Notes: generated by a model not told the origin, from the letters alone. Shown: positions 15,476 through 24,944, numbered from the stretch's first letter. The stretch: 64,000 nucleotides of DNA from an uncultured Clostridia bacterium (GCA_947303185.1 CAMYXF010000009.1:1-64000); one strand, 5' to 3'. Numbers and translations: made by a program.

Positions 15476-15964
15476 TTATTTTCTGAACTTTTCCATCCTG
15501 ATAAGGTGCTCTTCGTCCGGCTCTGTTACGCCGTTTTTATAGTCGTAACCCATCTTACGGTAGAAGGGAACACCTGTGATGGAAGCGGGGATCTCTATTC
15601 TCTTTGCCCTTGTGAAGAACTCGTCATTTTCGAGCGCATTAATAATGAATCTTCCGACGCCTTTGCCCTGATATTCGGGCAGCACGAATATCGTGAAGAG
15701 ACTGCTCTCGTCTTCTTTGCCCCAGTAAGGTCCGATCGCGCCGCAGCCAATAATGGAACCATCGAGTTCTGCTACATAGAAGTGTGTCCATGAAGCTCGT
15801 TCCATAACGTGTTCAGGAGTTTCCATTTCGATGAGCTGATCCATCAGGTCTTCCGGATAATCTTTCTTGTTGGAGATGCTGATCGTCTTTCTGATAAGGG
15901 CAGAAACTGCTTCTGCGTCGCTTTCAGTGATGAGTCTCATTGTGATGCCGGGTTCCTGATTCAT
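15476..15964 (-). CDS. GNAT N-acetyltransferase 2
   Basis: This 162-residue GNAT-fold protein begins MRLITESDAEAVSALIRKT after a short extension. It has the acetyl-CoA site IFVLPEYQGKGVGRFIINAL near residues 94-113, and the PFYRKMGYDYKNG end motif. AGGAGG precedes the ATG at 15964. It lies 22 bp upstream of the lipoprotein gene's alternative start, on the same strand, so co-expression is likely. The substrate is unknown. Confidence 0.85.
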   Translation of the reverse strand: MNQEPGITMRLITESDAEAVSALIRKTISISNKKDYPEDLMDQLIEMETPEHVMERASWTHFYVAELDGSIIGCGAIGPYWGKEDESSLFTIFVLPEYQGKGVGRFIINALENDEFFTRAKRIEIPASITGVPFYRKMGYDYKNGVTEPDEEHLIRMEKFRK

Positions 15965-16066
15965 TGACTGTTCCTCCTGATATAAAAGTATAGGTTTATA
16001 AATTATTTTTAAGAAATAATAGCATTTTACTGTATAATCTTACAGGCTTGCACGGACAAAAATGAA

Positions 16067-16120
16067 TTAAGGTTAGGTTAAGGTTCGTGTGATTGTAGGT
16101 TAAGGTTGCTTTTGTAAGAT
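16067..16120 (+). promoter_or_regulatory. Phased TTAAGGTT operator and -10 of the M13 peptidase/ABC operon
   Basis: TTAAGGTT occurs at 16067, 16078 and 16100, i.e. at 11- and 22-bp spacings on one helix face. Seven bases after the last copy comes TAAGAT (16115-16120), a plausible -10, while no good -35 is present. This is the layout of promoters activated by PhoB/OmpR-type response regulators. The same arrangement, with 22-bp spacing and a 7-bp gap, lies upstream of the ABC operon at 60187. Confidence 0.7.
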
Positions 16121-16152
16121 AAGCTTGCAAAAACGAAAAGGGGAGTAGGAGT

Positions 16153-18147
16153 ATGAAAAAAGTTGCAGTGATAACCGTCACGGCTGCTATGCTGGCGGGT
16201 ATCGTAACAGGTTGTACTCCGACGGTTATTGAACCTTCGGAGTCAGAAACTTCTGTAGTTGAATTGGGACCTGCCAGAGCTCAGGACGATTACTACAGAT
16301 TCGTAAACCAGGACCGCTTTGATACGGCAGAATTCGAGTATGGTTCCCAGTCTGTTGAGATGGCTTTTGACAGTGAACTCATCGAGGACGAGCTCAACGG
16401 AATCATTGAGGATGTAATTGCCGGAAGCGGATATGCCAAAGGCAGTGAGGAAGACCTCATCAAGTATGCCTATGATTCGTTTATGTCATATGATTTCGAG
16501 AATGAGCCTGTACCGGCTGATCTCGCGGCAGTACTCGACGAGATTGATAATGCATCAAGCGTTGATGAACTGCTGAAAATCGATGCAAAGCTTGTAAGAG
16601 ATTACGGTATGTCAGGCATGTTCATGGTATCGCCTGATGTCGATCCGTTTGATCCTCAGAGAAGAGTCATGACATTTACTCCGGCATCAGGAGTGCTCAA
16701 TACTTCATTCGAAGAAATCCGCGATAATTCATATAATCTGGATTACGTCATGGAAGATGCCAAGGTTATCCTTGTTGCGCGCGGCTACGATAAAGACACA
16801 GCCGAGCAGTATGGCAGGGAACTGGCATATATTACGTTGGATCTTTATACGGCAACAGATATGGAAATTGCCGATTCAATGTTTCCTTATGAATATATGA
16901 AGATAGTTCCGGCCTCTGAAGTAAAGGAGATGCTGAATAACGTTGATTTCGATGGATATCTTACAATCATCGGTTTTGATACATCCAAGATCAACGATTA
17001 CTGCATTTGTGACGAAGGCCAGCTTCGAGCTATCAACGCAATGCTCAAGGATGAAAACCTTAATGCACTTAAGGCTATGGAATTAGGAGATGTAATCTCG
17101 CGTTACTCAAGATATATTGCACCTCATTATCCGCAGCTCCAGGGCATGCTCGGAAAAAGTTATGATTCTCTTCACGATCAGGCTATTGATGAAGTAAGAG
17201 CTTCCATGAGCGCTGAAACTGATCCCATTTATGTTGAGCGTTATTACACACCTGAGATGGATAAGGCTTTAAGAGATATGTGTGATGACATCAGAGCAGG
17301 ATACAGAGAACTTATCTCCGGCGCCGGATGGCTCAGCGAACCTACAAGAGCTGAACTTCTCAAAAAGCTCGAAAACATTGTCTATGTAACAGGTACCAAT
17401 CTTGAAAGACACGATAATTCAAAGTATGCAAACGTATACGGAAACAACTATTACGAATTCCGTATCAACTATATGCGGCTTGATAGAAAAGACATCATAG
17501 ACAGTCTTAATGAACCTGTATCACGACTGGATACGCAGATGCCGATGCAGATGTTCAACGCATGCTATGATCCTTCGCTTAATAACATAACGATAACAGT
17601 TGCAATTACAAATAAACCTTTCTTCGATGTAAACGCTGATTACTACACGAATCTCGGAGGACTCGGCATGGTAATCGCGCACGAGATGGGTCATGCATTT
17701 GACAGTACATGCATCGTATTTAATGCAGATGCAGAATACGATCCTTCATGGATTCCGGATTCTGATATGCAGCTCCTTCTGGAACGCAATGATAAGGCAA
17801 TCAGATATTTTGAAGATAACTTTACTGTCTTCGGAATCTATCATGTTGACGGCGAACAGACACTTGGTGAGAACTATGCCGACTTAGGCGCAATGGAGTG
17901 CATCACTTCACTCTGTAAGACAGATGATGACAGGGTAAAGCTTTTCGAGAGTTATGCAACGATATGGTGCGAGATGTGCACTGACGATTACATCATCGAC
18001 ACTATCGCGTACGACTCTCACAGCCCTGCATACATCAGAGTAAATGCGGTTCTTGGTACTGTAGATGCATTTTATGAGACATACGATGTCAAGGAGGGAG
18101 ACGGTATGTATATCGCTCCTGAGGACAGGATCTCACGTTGGTATTAA
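16153..18147 (+). CDS. M13-family zinc metallopeptidase lipoprotein (neprilysin/PepO-like)
   Basis: This 664-residue protein has signal peptide and lipobox VTGC (Cys21), so it acts on the outer face of the membrane. The zinc site VIAHEMGHAFD lies near residue 510 and the third ligand in GENYADLGAM near 571, both M13 hallmarks. The family cleaves peptides of limited size. It is the first gene of an apparent operon with an FtsX-type permease and an ABC ATPase, 15 bp ahead of the permease. A role in degrading or sensing a peptide handled by that transporter is an inference. Full length and intact motifs suggest activity. Confidence 0.88.
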   Translation: MKKVAVITVTAAMLAGIVTGCTPTVIEPSESETSVVELGPARAQDDYYRFVNQDRFDTAEFEYGSQSVEMAFDSELIEDELNGIIEDVIAGSGYAKGSEEDLIKYAYDSFMSYDFENEPVPADLAAVLDEIDNASSVDELLKIDAKLVRDYGMSGMFMVSPDVDPFDPQRRVMTFTPASGVLNTSFEEIRDNSYNLDYVMEDAKVILVARGYDKDTAEQYGRELAYITLDLYTATDMEIADSMFPYEYMKIVPASEVKEMLNNVDFDGYLTIIGFDTSKINDYCICDEGQLRAINAMLKDENLNALKAMELGDVISRYSRYIAPHYPQLQGMLGKSYDSLHDQAIDEVRASMSAETDPIYVERYYTPEMDKALRDMCDDIRAGYRELISGAGWLSEPTRAELLKKLENIVYVTGTNLERHDNSKYANVYGNNYYEFRINYMRLDRKDIIDSLNEPVSRLDTQMPMQMFNACYDPSLNNITITVAITNKPFFDVNADYYTNLGGLGMVIAHEMGHAFDSTCIVFNADAEYDPSWIPDSDMQLLLERNDKAIRYFEDNFTVFGIYHVDGEQTLGENYADLGAMECITSLCKTDDDRVKLFESYATIWCEMCTDDYIIDTIAYDSHSPAYIRVNAVLGTVDAFYETYDVKEGDGMYIAPEDRISRWY

Positions 18148-18162
18148 TTGGGGTAATGGAAG

Positions 18163-20625
18163 ATGAATATTGTACTTAAAAACTCATTGAAAAATATATT
18201 TTGCAAACCGTTCCGCACTCTGCTGGTCGTATTTGCGATATTTATGTGTTCACTGTGCGCACTGCTCTGCTTTGACCTGGGCTCTGCTATTGGCAGGATC
18301 ATCACGGATCTGTACGCAAGTGTATCCAGAGCAGACATTATGGTCTCATCAGGAGGAAGCGATCTTTCCGATCTTCCTGAAGGTTTCCCTGAAGCTGATT
18401 ACATGAAGATCGCAGGCAATACGGAGTATCTCTATAAGGAGATCGACGGTGAATACTGCTATGTAACAACCGATTCATTAACCATTTACGGCGTTGATGT
18501 CGATGAAGCAGTAGACATGGAATTCCTTACACCCATGGAGGTCGGATACGGTGAGATCTTTGTTTCCAAAACTTTTGCCGATGATTACGGTTATGAAGAA
18601 GGTGACAAGATCACTGTTCATGACAGAAAAGGTGATGAGGTTGAACTTACGATCGGCGGCTATATTCCTGAAGACAATAAGAATCCTCTCTTCTCAGGCA
18701 ACAACGCCATCGTAAATCTTGAGACAAGCGATATCCTCTCATGCGGACACAGGGAAGCAAATGTCATTATGGTCGATGTTAAGGACAACAGCAGGATCGA
18801 AGAAGCAAAGGATATGCTTACTGATGCTTACCCTGATGTATCGATCAATGACATGTTCCTTACTGATTCGGATCTGTCTCTCGTAAACGAGATCAAGGCA
18901 GTTTTCTATCTCATGTTCGCGATCACATTCCTTCTCGTTATCTTCGTAACGGCTTCGATCTGCAACAGGATCGTAAGTGAGAGAATGTCTTTCATCGGAA
19001 CACTCAGAAGCCTTGGCATGAGTACTGCACGCACAGGAAGAATACTTCTTCTCGAGAATGTTCTCTATGCACTTTTGGGAAGCGTTCCGGCAACGGTATT
19101 CTACATGATTGTAAGAGATCCTCTCATGAACGTGATGTTCTATATGGATGACGGTTCAGGCAATTCAATTCTTACGATCCCCAAGCTTTCAATAGCGCTG
19201 GTTATCGGAGTAATCGTAGGTGCAGTCGTCATCGAGTGCCTGATTCCTCTTAAGGCGATCTTGAAGGCTCTCAAGACATCGATCAGAGACATTATCTTCG
19301 ATAACAGAGACACTGAATATAAGTACAGCAAGTCCACATTTATTATCGGTCTTGTATGCCTTGCTATCGCAGTCGGTACTTTCTTCTTAAGAAATAACAT
19401 CTTTGCAGCAACCTTCTGTCTGATTTCAGCGGTAGTTGCGCTTGCATTCCTTTTCCCGAGACTTCTTAAGCTGATCACGATCGGGCTCGAAAAACTTGCT
19501 GATAAGGTCAACAGTCCTTCTTGGGCGCTCGCATGCGCAGAGGCAAGAACGCGTAAGAGTACAGTAGGAAGCGGTGTCTTAAGTGCAACGGCTGCAGCAA
19601 TGTGTATCGTCGTTTATTCCGTCGCAACTGGTATGGCAGGTTCTTTGAGCACAATGCCTTACGACTGTGATGTCGTAATGTCGGCTTCAAAGCAGAGCAA
19701 GTATTATTCTTACGTTGACCATCTTGAAAGCGTAACAGGAAGTGAAATGACCTATTCCACCATGTATGAATACAAACTTAATGATGAGGAAAAGATCAGC
19801 ACTTCATATTTCTACGGACTTCCCGATGGCGGTTATAAATACTTCACCGGATTCCAGAATCTTCCTGAGAAACTCGACGAAGGTAAGTGCATTATCGATA
19901 AGAAGCTCGCTAACCGTAAAGGAATATCCGAAGGTGATACGATCAAACTGACGATCAATCCTGAAGGAGTTTTCCCGGTAGTGAGAGAATATGAAGTACA
20001 GGATATTGTAGAACCCAATGCATATGACGACGGATTGGAAGCAATCATTGTAAGTGAAATCGAATTCAAGGCTGTATTCTATGATTATCCGAATAACATT
20101 CTTATCAAATGCGATGATCCTGAGACTGTTAAGGATTTGATCGAGACATACGGAAAGGGTACATACGGAACAGTTCAGACCCTTGATGAGCTCATAGAGC
20201 AGAACGAGAAAGATAATTCAAAGACTCAAGCAGTTATAACTGCAATTATCGCTATCGCTCTCGGCATGACAGCTGTCGGCATGATCTCCAACCAGCTCTT
20301 AGGTTTTGAAGGCAGAAAGAAAGAGAGCGCAGTATTGCTTGCCACGGCAATGAATAAGGCTAAGCTTTCCGGCATTCTGTTAAAGGAAGTTCTTATCACT
20401 TCATTATCTGCCTCTTTGATCGGAACATTGCTCGGTACGGTGCTGACATCAGTTATCCGCGCTGCAATCGACAATTCCGAAGCGGTATATCTCGAACTCA
20501 AAGTCGATCCGTTGAGAACTTTAACATTCTTCGTAATGCTGACAGTTGTATTTACGTTAACGGTTCTCTTCCCGATCAGGAATTTAAGGAAGATGAAGAT
20601 ATCAGAACAGATCAAGTATGAGTAA
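18163..20625 (+). CDS. ABC transporter permease, FtsX/MacB-like, two-domain
   Basis: This 820-residue protein has an N-terminal membrane helix near 12-35 and a large exported region to about 240. Three membrane helices follow near 245-400 (first FtsX block, LVNEIKAVFYLMFAITFLLVIFVTASICNRIVSERMSFIGTLRSLGMS). A second helix/exported unit comes next, and a second FtsX block lies at the end, near 690-815. This is the ten-helix layout of exporters acting on peptides, antibiotics or lipids in the outer leaflet. It lies 18 bp upstream of the ATPase gene and is its obvious partner. Confidence 0.85.
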   Translation: MNIVLKNSLKNIFCKPFRTLLVVFAIFMCSLCALLCFDLGSAIGRIITDLYASVSRADIMVSSGGSDLSDLPEGFPEADYMKIAGNTEYLYKEIDGEYCYVTTDSLTIYGVDVDEAVDMEFLTPMEVGYGEIFVSKTFADDYGYEEGDKITVHDRKGDEVELTIGGYIPEDNKNPLFSGNNAIVNLETSDILSCGHREANVIMVDVKDNSRIEEAKDMLTDAYPDVSINDMFLTDSDLSLVNEIKAVFYLMFAITFLLVIFVTASICNRIVSERMSFIGTLRSLGMSTARTGRILLLENVLYALLGSVPATVFYMIVRDPLMNVMFYMDDGSGNSILTIPKLSIALVIGVIVGAVVIECLIPLKAILKALKTSIRDIIFDNRDTEYKYSKSTFIIGLVCLAIAVGTFFLRNNIFAATFCLISAVVALAFLFPRLLKLITIGLEKLADKVNSPSWALACAEARTRKSTVGSGVLSATAAAMCIVVYSVATGMAGSLSTMPYDCDVVMSASKQSKYYSYVDHLESVTGSEMTYSTMYEYKLNDEEKISTSYFYGLPDGGYKYFTGFQNLPEKLDEGKCIIDKKLANRKGISEGDTIKLTINPEGVFPVVREYEVQDIVEPNAYDDGLEAIIVSEIEFKAVFYDYPNNILIKCDDPETVKDLIETYGKGTYGTVQTLDELIEQNEKDNSKTQAVITAIIAIALGMTAVGMISNQLLGFEGRKKESAVLLATAMNKAKLSGILLKEVLITSLSASLIGTLLGTVLTSVIRAAIDNSEAVYLELKVDPLRTLTFFVMLTVVFTLTVLFPIRNLRKMKISEQIKYE

Positions 20626-20643
20626 TCTATGGAGGATAATAAA

Positions 20644-21318
20644 ATGACTAAGATAATTGAAGTAAATAATGTAAGTAAGTCTTTTGGTAAGAACGAGAAC
20701 ATCAATCACGTTTTAAACGGCGCTTCCATGAGCGTTGACCAGGGCGAGTTTGTATCTCTGATGGGTGCTTCCGGTTCAGGTAAGTCCACACTCCTGTACC
20801 TGATCGGAGGCCTCGACAGAGATTTCCAGGGAAACATCTCAGTATGCGGAAACGACATCGGTTCAATGAAGGATAAGAAGCTTTCAGACTTGAGACTCAA
20901 GAACATGGGATTCGTATTCCAGTTCTATAACCTCGTAATGAATCTTAACGTCACAGATAACATTCTCCTTCCCCAGACGATCAACGGAAAGAAAAAAGCT
21001 GACCTCAAGAAAGACCTTGATGAGATCTTGGAGATCACAGGACTCACTGAAAAGAGAAAGGCTATGCCTAACACACTTTCAGGCGGTCAGCAGCAGCGAG
21101 TTGCTATCGCAAGAGCTGTCATCGGCAATCCTTCGATCATACTTGCAGACGAGCCTACGGGCAATCTTGATGCAGCATCTACAAAAGAGATCATGGATCT
21201 GTTCCAGAGACTGAATAAAGAAAAGGGAATGACGATCCTTCAGGTAACACACTCTGAGCAATGCGCCGAATATGGAACACGTATTGTAAGGATCGAAGAC
21301 GGCAAGACTGTCGGTTAA
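20644..21318 (+). CDS. ABC transporter ATP-binding protein (MacB/LolD-like)
   Basis: This 224-residue nucleotide-binding domain has Walker A GASGSGKST near residues 40-48, LSGGQQQR signature near 141, Walker B IILADEPTGN near 160 and a switch His in VTHSEQ. The start at 20644 follows GGAGG (20631-20635). It partners the permease just upstream. With the M13 peptidase lipoprotein it forms a three-gene unit controlled by the phased TTAAGGTT site. A terminator follows. Confidence 0.92.
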   Translation: MTKIIEVNNVSKSFGKNENINHVLNGASMSVDQGEFVSLMGASGSGKSTLLYLIGGLDRDFQGNISVCGNDIGSMKDKKLSDLRLKNMGFVFQFYNLVMNLNVTDNILLPQTINGKKKADLKKDLDEILEITGLTEKRKAMPNTLSGGQQQRVAIARAVIGNPSIILADEPTGNLDAASTKEIMDLFQRLNKEKGMTILQVTHSEQCAEYGTRIVRIEDGKTVG

Positions 21319-21358
21319 TAAGCTACCCTCACTACCACCCCAAGATATAGATGCAGAA

Positions 21359-21392
21359 AGCAGTCAGCGCATGCGCGGCTGCTTTTTGTTTT
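21359..21392 (+). terminator. Rho-independent terminator of the peptidase/ABC operon
   Basis: AGCAG and CTGCT close an inner GCGCATGCGC palindrome (21359-21383), followed by TTTTTGTTTT. The extended -10 TATGCTATAAT of the next gene begins directly after it (TATAAT at 21397-21402). Confidence 0.8.
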
Positions 21393-21441
21393 ATGCTATA
21401 ATCACGCTGTTTGTATGGAGTACTACTAGTGGAGGGAAGAT

Positions 21442-22110
21442 ATGAATATCTTGAAGAAAACAGTTTCCGTTTTGCTCGGTGCATGCATGCTTTTCGCAAT
21501 GACATCATGCTCAAAAATAGAACAGAACTACAAAAAAGCCGGCGCTGAGTGGGCGATCGAAGCATATAAAGAGCTTCCTGCTGAATTTAATGAAGATACA
21601 TGCAATCAATTCTGGGTCGGCGGTGACGTCTATGAATTCCCGATGAAGGCCGAGGAGTTTTTCGACAACGGCTGGGAAATAATCGATGTATATCAGGAAG
21701 AAGTTAACGCAGATTATCTTCTTGATCCTGAAAGCGTGTATGAACTTGGCCTTAAGAAAAATCTCGGGCCTACAGCATTGACCATGATATTCAACAGTTC
21801 AGATGAACCAAAGGCTGTTTCCGAGTGTATGGTTATATACGTTGCTTTTATGTGGAACGATGAGGTGCTTCTTCCTGGTGGCGCATTGCTTTCAACCAAG
21901 TATAAAACTTTGGATGAGGCTATGGCGGCATTCAATGATGATATGACCGAGTTTGACTCTGAAAAACACATCTACGGTTACGAGTTCGAAGCTGAAGACT
22001 GGGAGTTTACATGCAGTGTCAGGTTGAGTTTCGAAGAAGCACCGAACGGTGTCAAAGTCAGAGCTGTAAAGTTCTATGCTGTTGATGCGGAACTGCTCGA
22101 TAAGAAGTAA
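21442..22110 (+). CDS. Lipoprotein of unknown function
   Basis: This 222-residue protein has signal peptide MNILKKTVSVLLGACMLFAM and lipobox TSCS. The mature part is acidic, with no recognised domain, and includes a strand-rich middle (AVSECMVIYVAFMWNDEVLLPGG) and YGYEFEAEDWEFT-like repeats of aromatic and acidic residues. It has its own extended -10 promoter (21397-21402), an SD GGAGGG, and a strong terminator after it, so it is a single-gene transcript. Confidence 0.7.
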   Translation: MNILKKTVSVLLGACMLFAMTSCSKIEQNYKKAGAEWAIEAYKELPAEFNEDTCNQFWVGGDVYEFPMKAEEFFDNGWEIIDVYQEEVNADYLLDPESVYELGLKKNLGPTALTMIFNSSDEPKAVSECMVIYVAFMWNDEVLLPGGALLSTKYKTLDEAMAAFNDDMTEFDSEKHIYGYEFEAEDWEFTCSVRLSFEEAPNGVKVRAVKFYAVDAELLDKK

Positions 22111-22138
22111 GATATTTTTCATTTGTATTAGCGCAACG

Positions 22139-22175
22139 CCCCTTGTTCCGGTTTTGGAATAAGGGGTATTTTTTG
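22139..22175 (+). terminator. Rho-independent terminator
   Basis: CCCCTTGTTCC (22139-22149) pairs with GGAATAAGGGG (22156-22166) through an almost perfect 11-bp stem, followed by TATTTTTTGTTT. Confidence 0.85.
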
Positions 22176-22210
22176 TTTGCGGATTAAGGCCAAAAGCCAG
22201 TTCTTAAAAA

Positions 22211-22301
22211 GGACACGATATGCACCTTGATTCGTGTCCGAAAATAGCAATTTTCAAAATTTTGCAAAAATCGGACACGATTTAGCTGCAAAACGTGTCC
22301 G
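22211..22301. repeat. Duplicated hairpin module, word GGACACGAT
   Basis: Two hairpins share one private stem word. The first is GGACACGAT (22211-22219) with ATTCGTGTCC (about 22229-22239). The second is CGGACACGAT (22272-22281) with AACGTGTCCG (22292-22301). Loops are about 10 nt, the spacer about 32 nt, and the period about 61 bp. It lies after a terminator and before the next promoter, so it is probably not in either flanking mRNA. Confidence 0.75.
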
Positions 22302-22341
22302 TTTAGAACACTCCATAGACTGCCGCAGAATCCTCACTAAC

Positions 22342-22392
22342 TTGACAATGTAAAGATACCTTCCTATAATCAATATTGACATTGTAAAGATA
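22342..22392 (+). promoter_or_regulatory. Consensus promoter with repeated operator of the hydrolase/tetR operon
   Basis: TTGACA (22342-22347) and TATAAT (22365-22370) are separated by exactly 17 bp, a perfect sigma-A promoter. TTGACAATGTAAAGATA (22342-22358) recurs as TTGACATTGTAAAGATA (22376-22392), 34 bp on, bracketing the -10 and start site. The whole is flanked by CTCACTAA (22333-22340) and TTAGTGAG (22402-22409), the latter containing the GTG start codon. Repression by the TetR protein encoded in the operon is a likely inference. Confidence 0.75.
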
Positions 22393-22404
22393 GAGGAAAG
22401 ATTA

Positions 22405-23481
22405 GTGAGAAAGAAAGTTATGATAATACTCCTATGTGTGCTTGCCGTACCTGTGCTGCTTTTGCTTGTATGGCTGATTATGAGTCCGGGTAAGATAAGA
22501 ACTTATACGGAACCAAACAGTTTATCCGAGAAGTTCGTCATGGATATCAACGGAGCTCCGAACGGATTCTTTATAAACAGCAGAGATATAAACAATCCGG
22601 TATTGCTTCTCGTATCGAGCGGTCCCGGTACAGACGATTATGTTTTCACGGATAAGTATAACGACATGCATATCGAAGATGAATTCACAGTTGTCTATTG
22701 GGACTACCGTTATATGGGCATTGCTTATAACAAAGACTTTGATGTGGACAGTGTAAATATAAATAACCTTCTTGATGATACATATGCAGTTACGGAATAT
22801 CTGAAAGAACGTTTCAATAAAGATAAGATCTATATCATGGGATTCTCGGGCGGCACTCATATTGCACTTATGGAAGTGCAAAGACATCCGGAGAATTACT
22901 ACGCCTATATTGGCATGGCCCAATGTGTTACCGACTCTGAAGAAAACGACACAATCATGTATGAGTTCATGAAAGATGTTTTCGAGAAGAGGGGAGACAA
23001 TAAAAACCTTAAGAAACTGGAAGATGCAGTCGAGCATCTTGACAGTGGAAATATTAAGTGTAAGGATTGGTATGTTTATGTAAATCTTCTTCATGAAGCG
23101 GGTGGCGGAACGATATATAACCAAACTGAATTTGAAGGTATCGTCTGGCCGATAATTACATGTAAATGTTATACGCTCAAAGAGAAGATCAATTACATAG
23201 TAGCAATGAAGAAGTACCGGACGACTCCGCTCAATGATGAGCTTGATGGATTCGATTACAGACAGAGCATTATGAGCCTGGATGTTCCGGTGTTCTTCAT
23301 AAGCGGTGAATACGATTACAACTGTCCTTGGGAACTTGTCCAGGAATATTGCGATGTTATAGATGCACCTCAAAAAGGATTTTATAAGATCACGGGTGCT
23401 GCACACAGTCCTTTGTGGGAGAATCCTGAAGAGACAGAGAAAGCATTAATTGAGATTAAGGAGATGACAATAAATGGCTGA
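22405..23481 (+). CDS. Alpha/beta hydrolase, membrane-anchored
   Basis: This 358-residue protein begins with GTG (SD GAGGAAAG) and one N-terminal membrane segment (VMIILLCVLAVPVLLLLVWLIM). An alpha/beta-hydrolase core follows, with oxyanion region VSSGPGTDDY, nucleophile elbow GFSGGTH (Ser near residue 147), and catalytic His in GAAHSPLWENPEE near the end. EYDYNCPWE probably supplies the acid. Proline iminopeptidase-like enzymes share this layout. It overlaps the tetR gene by 8 bp, so the regulator probably senses a substrate or product of this enzyme. Confidence 0.82.
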   Translation: MRKKVMIILLCVLAVPVLLLLVWLIMSPGKIRTYTEPNSLSEKFVMDINGAPNGFFINSRDINNPVLLLVSSGPGTDDYVFTDKYNDMHIEDEFTVVYWDYRYMGIAYNKDFDVDSVNINNLLDDTYAVTEYLKERFNKDKIYIMGFSGGTHIALMEVQRHPENYYAYIGMAQCVTDSEENDTIMYEFMKDVFEKRGDNKNLKKLEDAVEHLDSGNIKCKDWYVYVNLLHEAGGGTIYNQTEFEGIVWPIITCKCYTLKEKINYIVAMKKYRTTPLNDELDGFDYRQSIMSLDVPVFFISGEYDYNCPWELVQEYCDVIDAPQKGFYKITGAAHSPLWENPEETEKALIEIKEMTING

Positions 23482-24049
23482 CAGTTACCATCACGGAAAT
23501 CTGAGACAGGCATTGATCGATGCGGGCATAAAGATAATTAACGAGAGCGGTGAAGATAGTCTTTCGCTCCGTAAGGTTGCAGCAGAGTGCAATGTATCAC
23601 ATGCAGCGCCTTATGCTCATTTCAACAGCAAGGAAGAACTGATTGATGCTATAAAGAGTAATGTCACAGATCAGTTTATGGAAGAACTTGAAGCAGCTGT
23701 ATCAGAAGTGCCGACTGCTGAAGAAGCAATCATTGCGATGGGCAGAACATATCTTACTTTCTTCAGCCGCAATCCTGATTATTTCGTATTCCTTTTCGGT
23801 AAGCAGAATATCACTGCTCACCTTCAGATGAACAAGGATTACAAAAACGATTATCCGCCGTTTGTTTTATTGAAGCGCATGTACAAACGTTATCTCGAAG
23901 AGATGGGACTCGAGAAGTCATTTGAAGAACAGGAGATCGATCTTATCAAGATCTGGGCAATGGTTCACGGTATGGCTTCGATCGCGTGCATGAAGGGTGT
24001 TAAGACATCATTTAACTGGAACGATCCTGATGAAAGACTATTGGTATAA
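23474..24049 (+). CDS. TetR/AcrR-family transcriptional regulator
   Basis: This 191-residue protein starts YHHGNLRQALIDAGIKIINESGEDSLSLRKVAAECNVSHAAPYAHF, the classic TetR N-terminal helix-turn-helix with a YxHF end. The C-terminal ligand domain resembles the group with WHG-like helices. It is translated by overlap with the hydrolase gene and followed after 5 bp by a GNAT gene. The repeated motif around the operon's consensus promoter is the best candidate operator, giving autorepression. Confidence 0.88.
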   Translation: MADSYHHGNLRQALIDAGIKIINESGEDSLSLRKVAAECNVSHAAPYAHFNSKEELIDAIKSNVTDQFMEELEAAVSEVPTAEEAIIAMGRTYLTFFSRNPDYFVFLFGKQNITAHLQMNKDYKNDYPPFVLLKRMYKRYLEEMGLEKSFEEQEIDLIKIWAMVHGMASIACMKGVKTSFNWNDPDERLLV

Positions 24050-24054
24050 GTAAT

Positions 24055-24450
24055 ATGAACATTGAATATAGTGACATGCATGAATTTGCAAAAGAAGAAC
24101 TTGAAAGACTGTTCCTTTCAGTAGGCTGGTCATCAGGCCGCTATCCTGAGAAACTTGTTGTCGCGATGAGAAACTACGAGACAGTTTATTCTGCCTGGGA
24201 CGGTGATAAGCTTGTCGGTCTGGTCAGCGTTATGGACGACGGAGCATTGAATGCATACATTCACTATCTCCTGGTCGATCCGGACTACCAGGGTTATTCG
24301 ATCGGCAAGAATCTCATTGAGATGGTTAAGGAACAGTACAAGGATTATCTGCATGTATGTGTTATCGCTTATAACACTGCAGTCAAATTCTATGAACGCT
24401 GCGGATTTAAGGTGGACGATGTCGCATCTGCGATGAGCATATGGTCTTAA
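24055..24450 (+). CDS. GNAT N-acetyltransferase 3
   Basis: This 131-residue short GNAT has the acetyl-CoA site LLVDPDYQGYSIGKNLIEMV near residues 72-91. The R/Q-x-x-G-x-G/A loop is partly changed: the usual Gly-x-Gly reads GYSIG. The AVKFYERCGFKVDD end motif is standard. It sits 5 bp behind tetR and probably belongs to that operon. The substrate is unknown. Confidence 0.8.
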   Translation: MNIEYSDMHEFAKEELERLFLSVGWSSGRYPEKLVVAMRNYETVYSAWDGDKLVGLVSVMDDGALNAYIHYLLVDPDYQGYSIGKNLIEMVKEQYKDYLHVCVIAYNTAVKFYERCGFKVDDVASAMSIWS

Positions 24451-24470
24451 CTTAAGCGGAGGAATCTGTT

Positions 24471-24944
24471 ATGGGTCTTTTCGGATCGAAGAAAGGAAAT
24501 GCAGGACATTTAAGTTCTTTCAGATACAGCCCCGGATACTGTGACATGAGAGGCGAGAGCCATCAGTGCGAGCTGAAGAAAAATGACGACGGTGCGTGGG
24601 TATTTATCTCAAGAGACCGCGACTGTCATTCCGATCCGTTTTCCGTCATGACCTATTCTGTTTCTCCTGAAAGCGCTTCTGTATTTGAAGAGTACATTAA
24701 GAAGATCAATTTCATCTCGCTCTCGAAAAGACTTAAGAGCAGCGACTTCGTTACTGACTACAGTCCGTGGCACTTCACAGTTGTTTTCGATTGTTCGGAA
24801 ATAGGCGGAAGCAGTTACGATGACTACGGTATTTCCCAGTATAGAATATATTCACCCATGGACCAGAAATTACTGAAGGAAGTTAAGGAGAAATTTTATG
24901 CCCTTAAGGGTGAATTAATCTCCGCAACGACGGAAGATGATTGA
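24471..24944 (+). CDS. Hypothetical protein
   Basis: This 157-residue soluble protein was not recognised. It begins MGLFGSKKGN, a style also seen in the gene at 54225. It contains a mixed alpha/beta composition with paired Cys residues (GYCDMRGESHQCEL, DRDCHSD) and a Trp-containing strand (SPWHFTVVFDCSEIGG). It lies 20 bp behind the GNAT gene after an SD GGAGG, so it is probably the last gene of the hydrolase/tetR operon. Confidence 0.6.
   Translation: MGLFGSKKGNAGHLSSFRYSPGYCDMRGESHQCELKKNDDGAWVFISRDRDCHSDPFSVMTYSVSPESASVFEEYIKKINFISLSKRLKSSDFVTDYSPWHFTVVFDCSEIGGSSYDDYGISQYRIYSPMDQKLLKEVKEKFYALKGELISATTEDD

Noticed and set aside
16033..16038. TATAAT as promoter of the M13 operon
   Set aside because: It lies upstream of the phased repeats, which would then be within the transcript; the -10 at 16115 fits the repeat geometry better.
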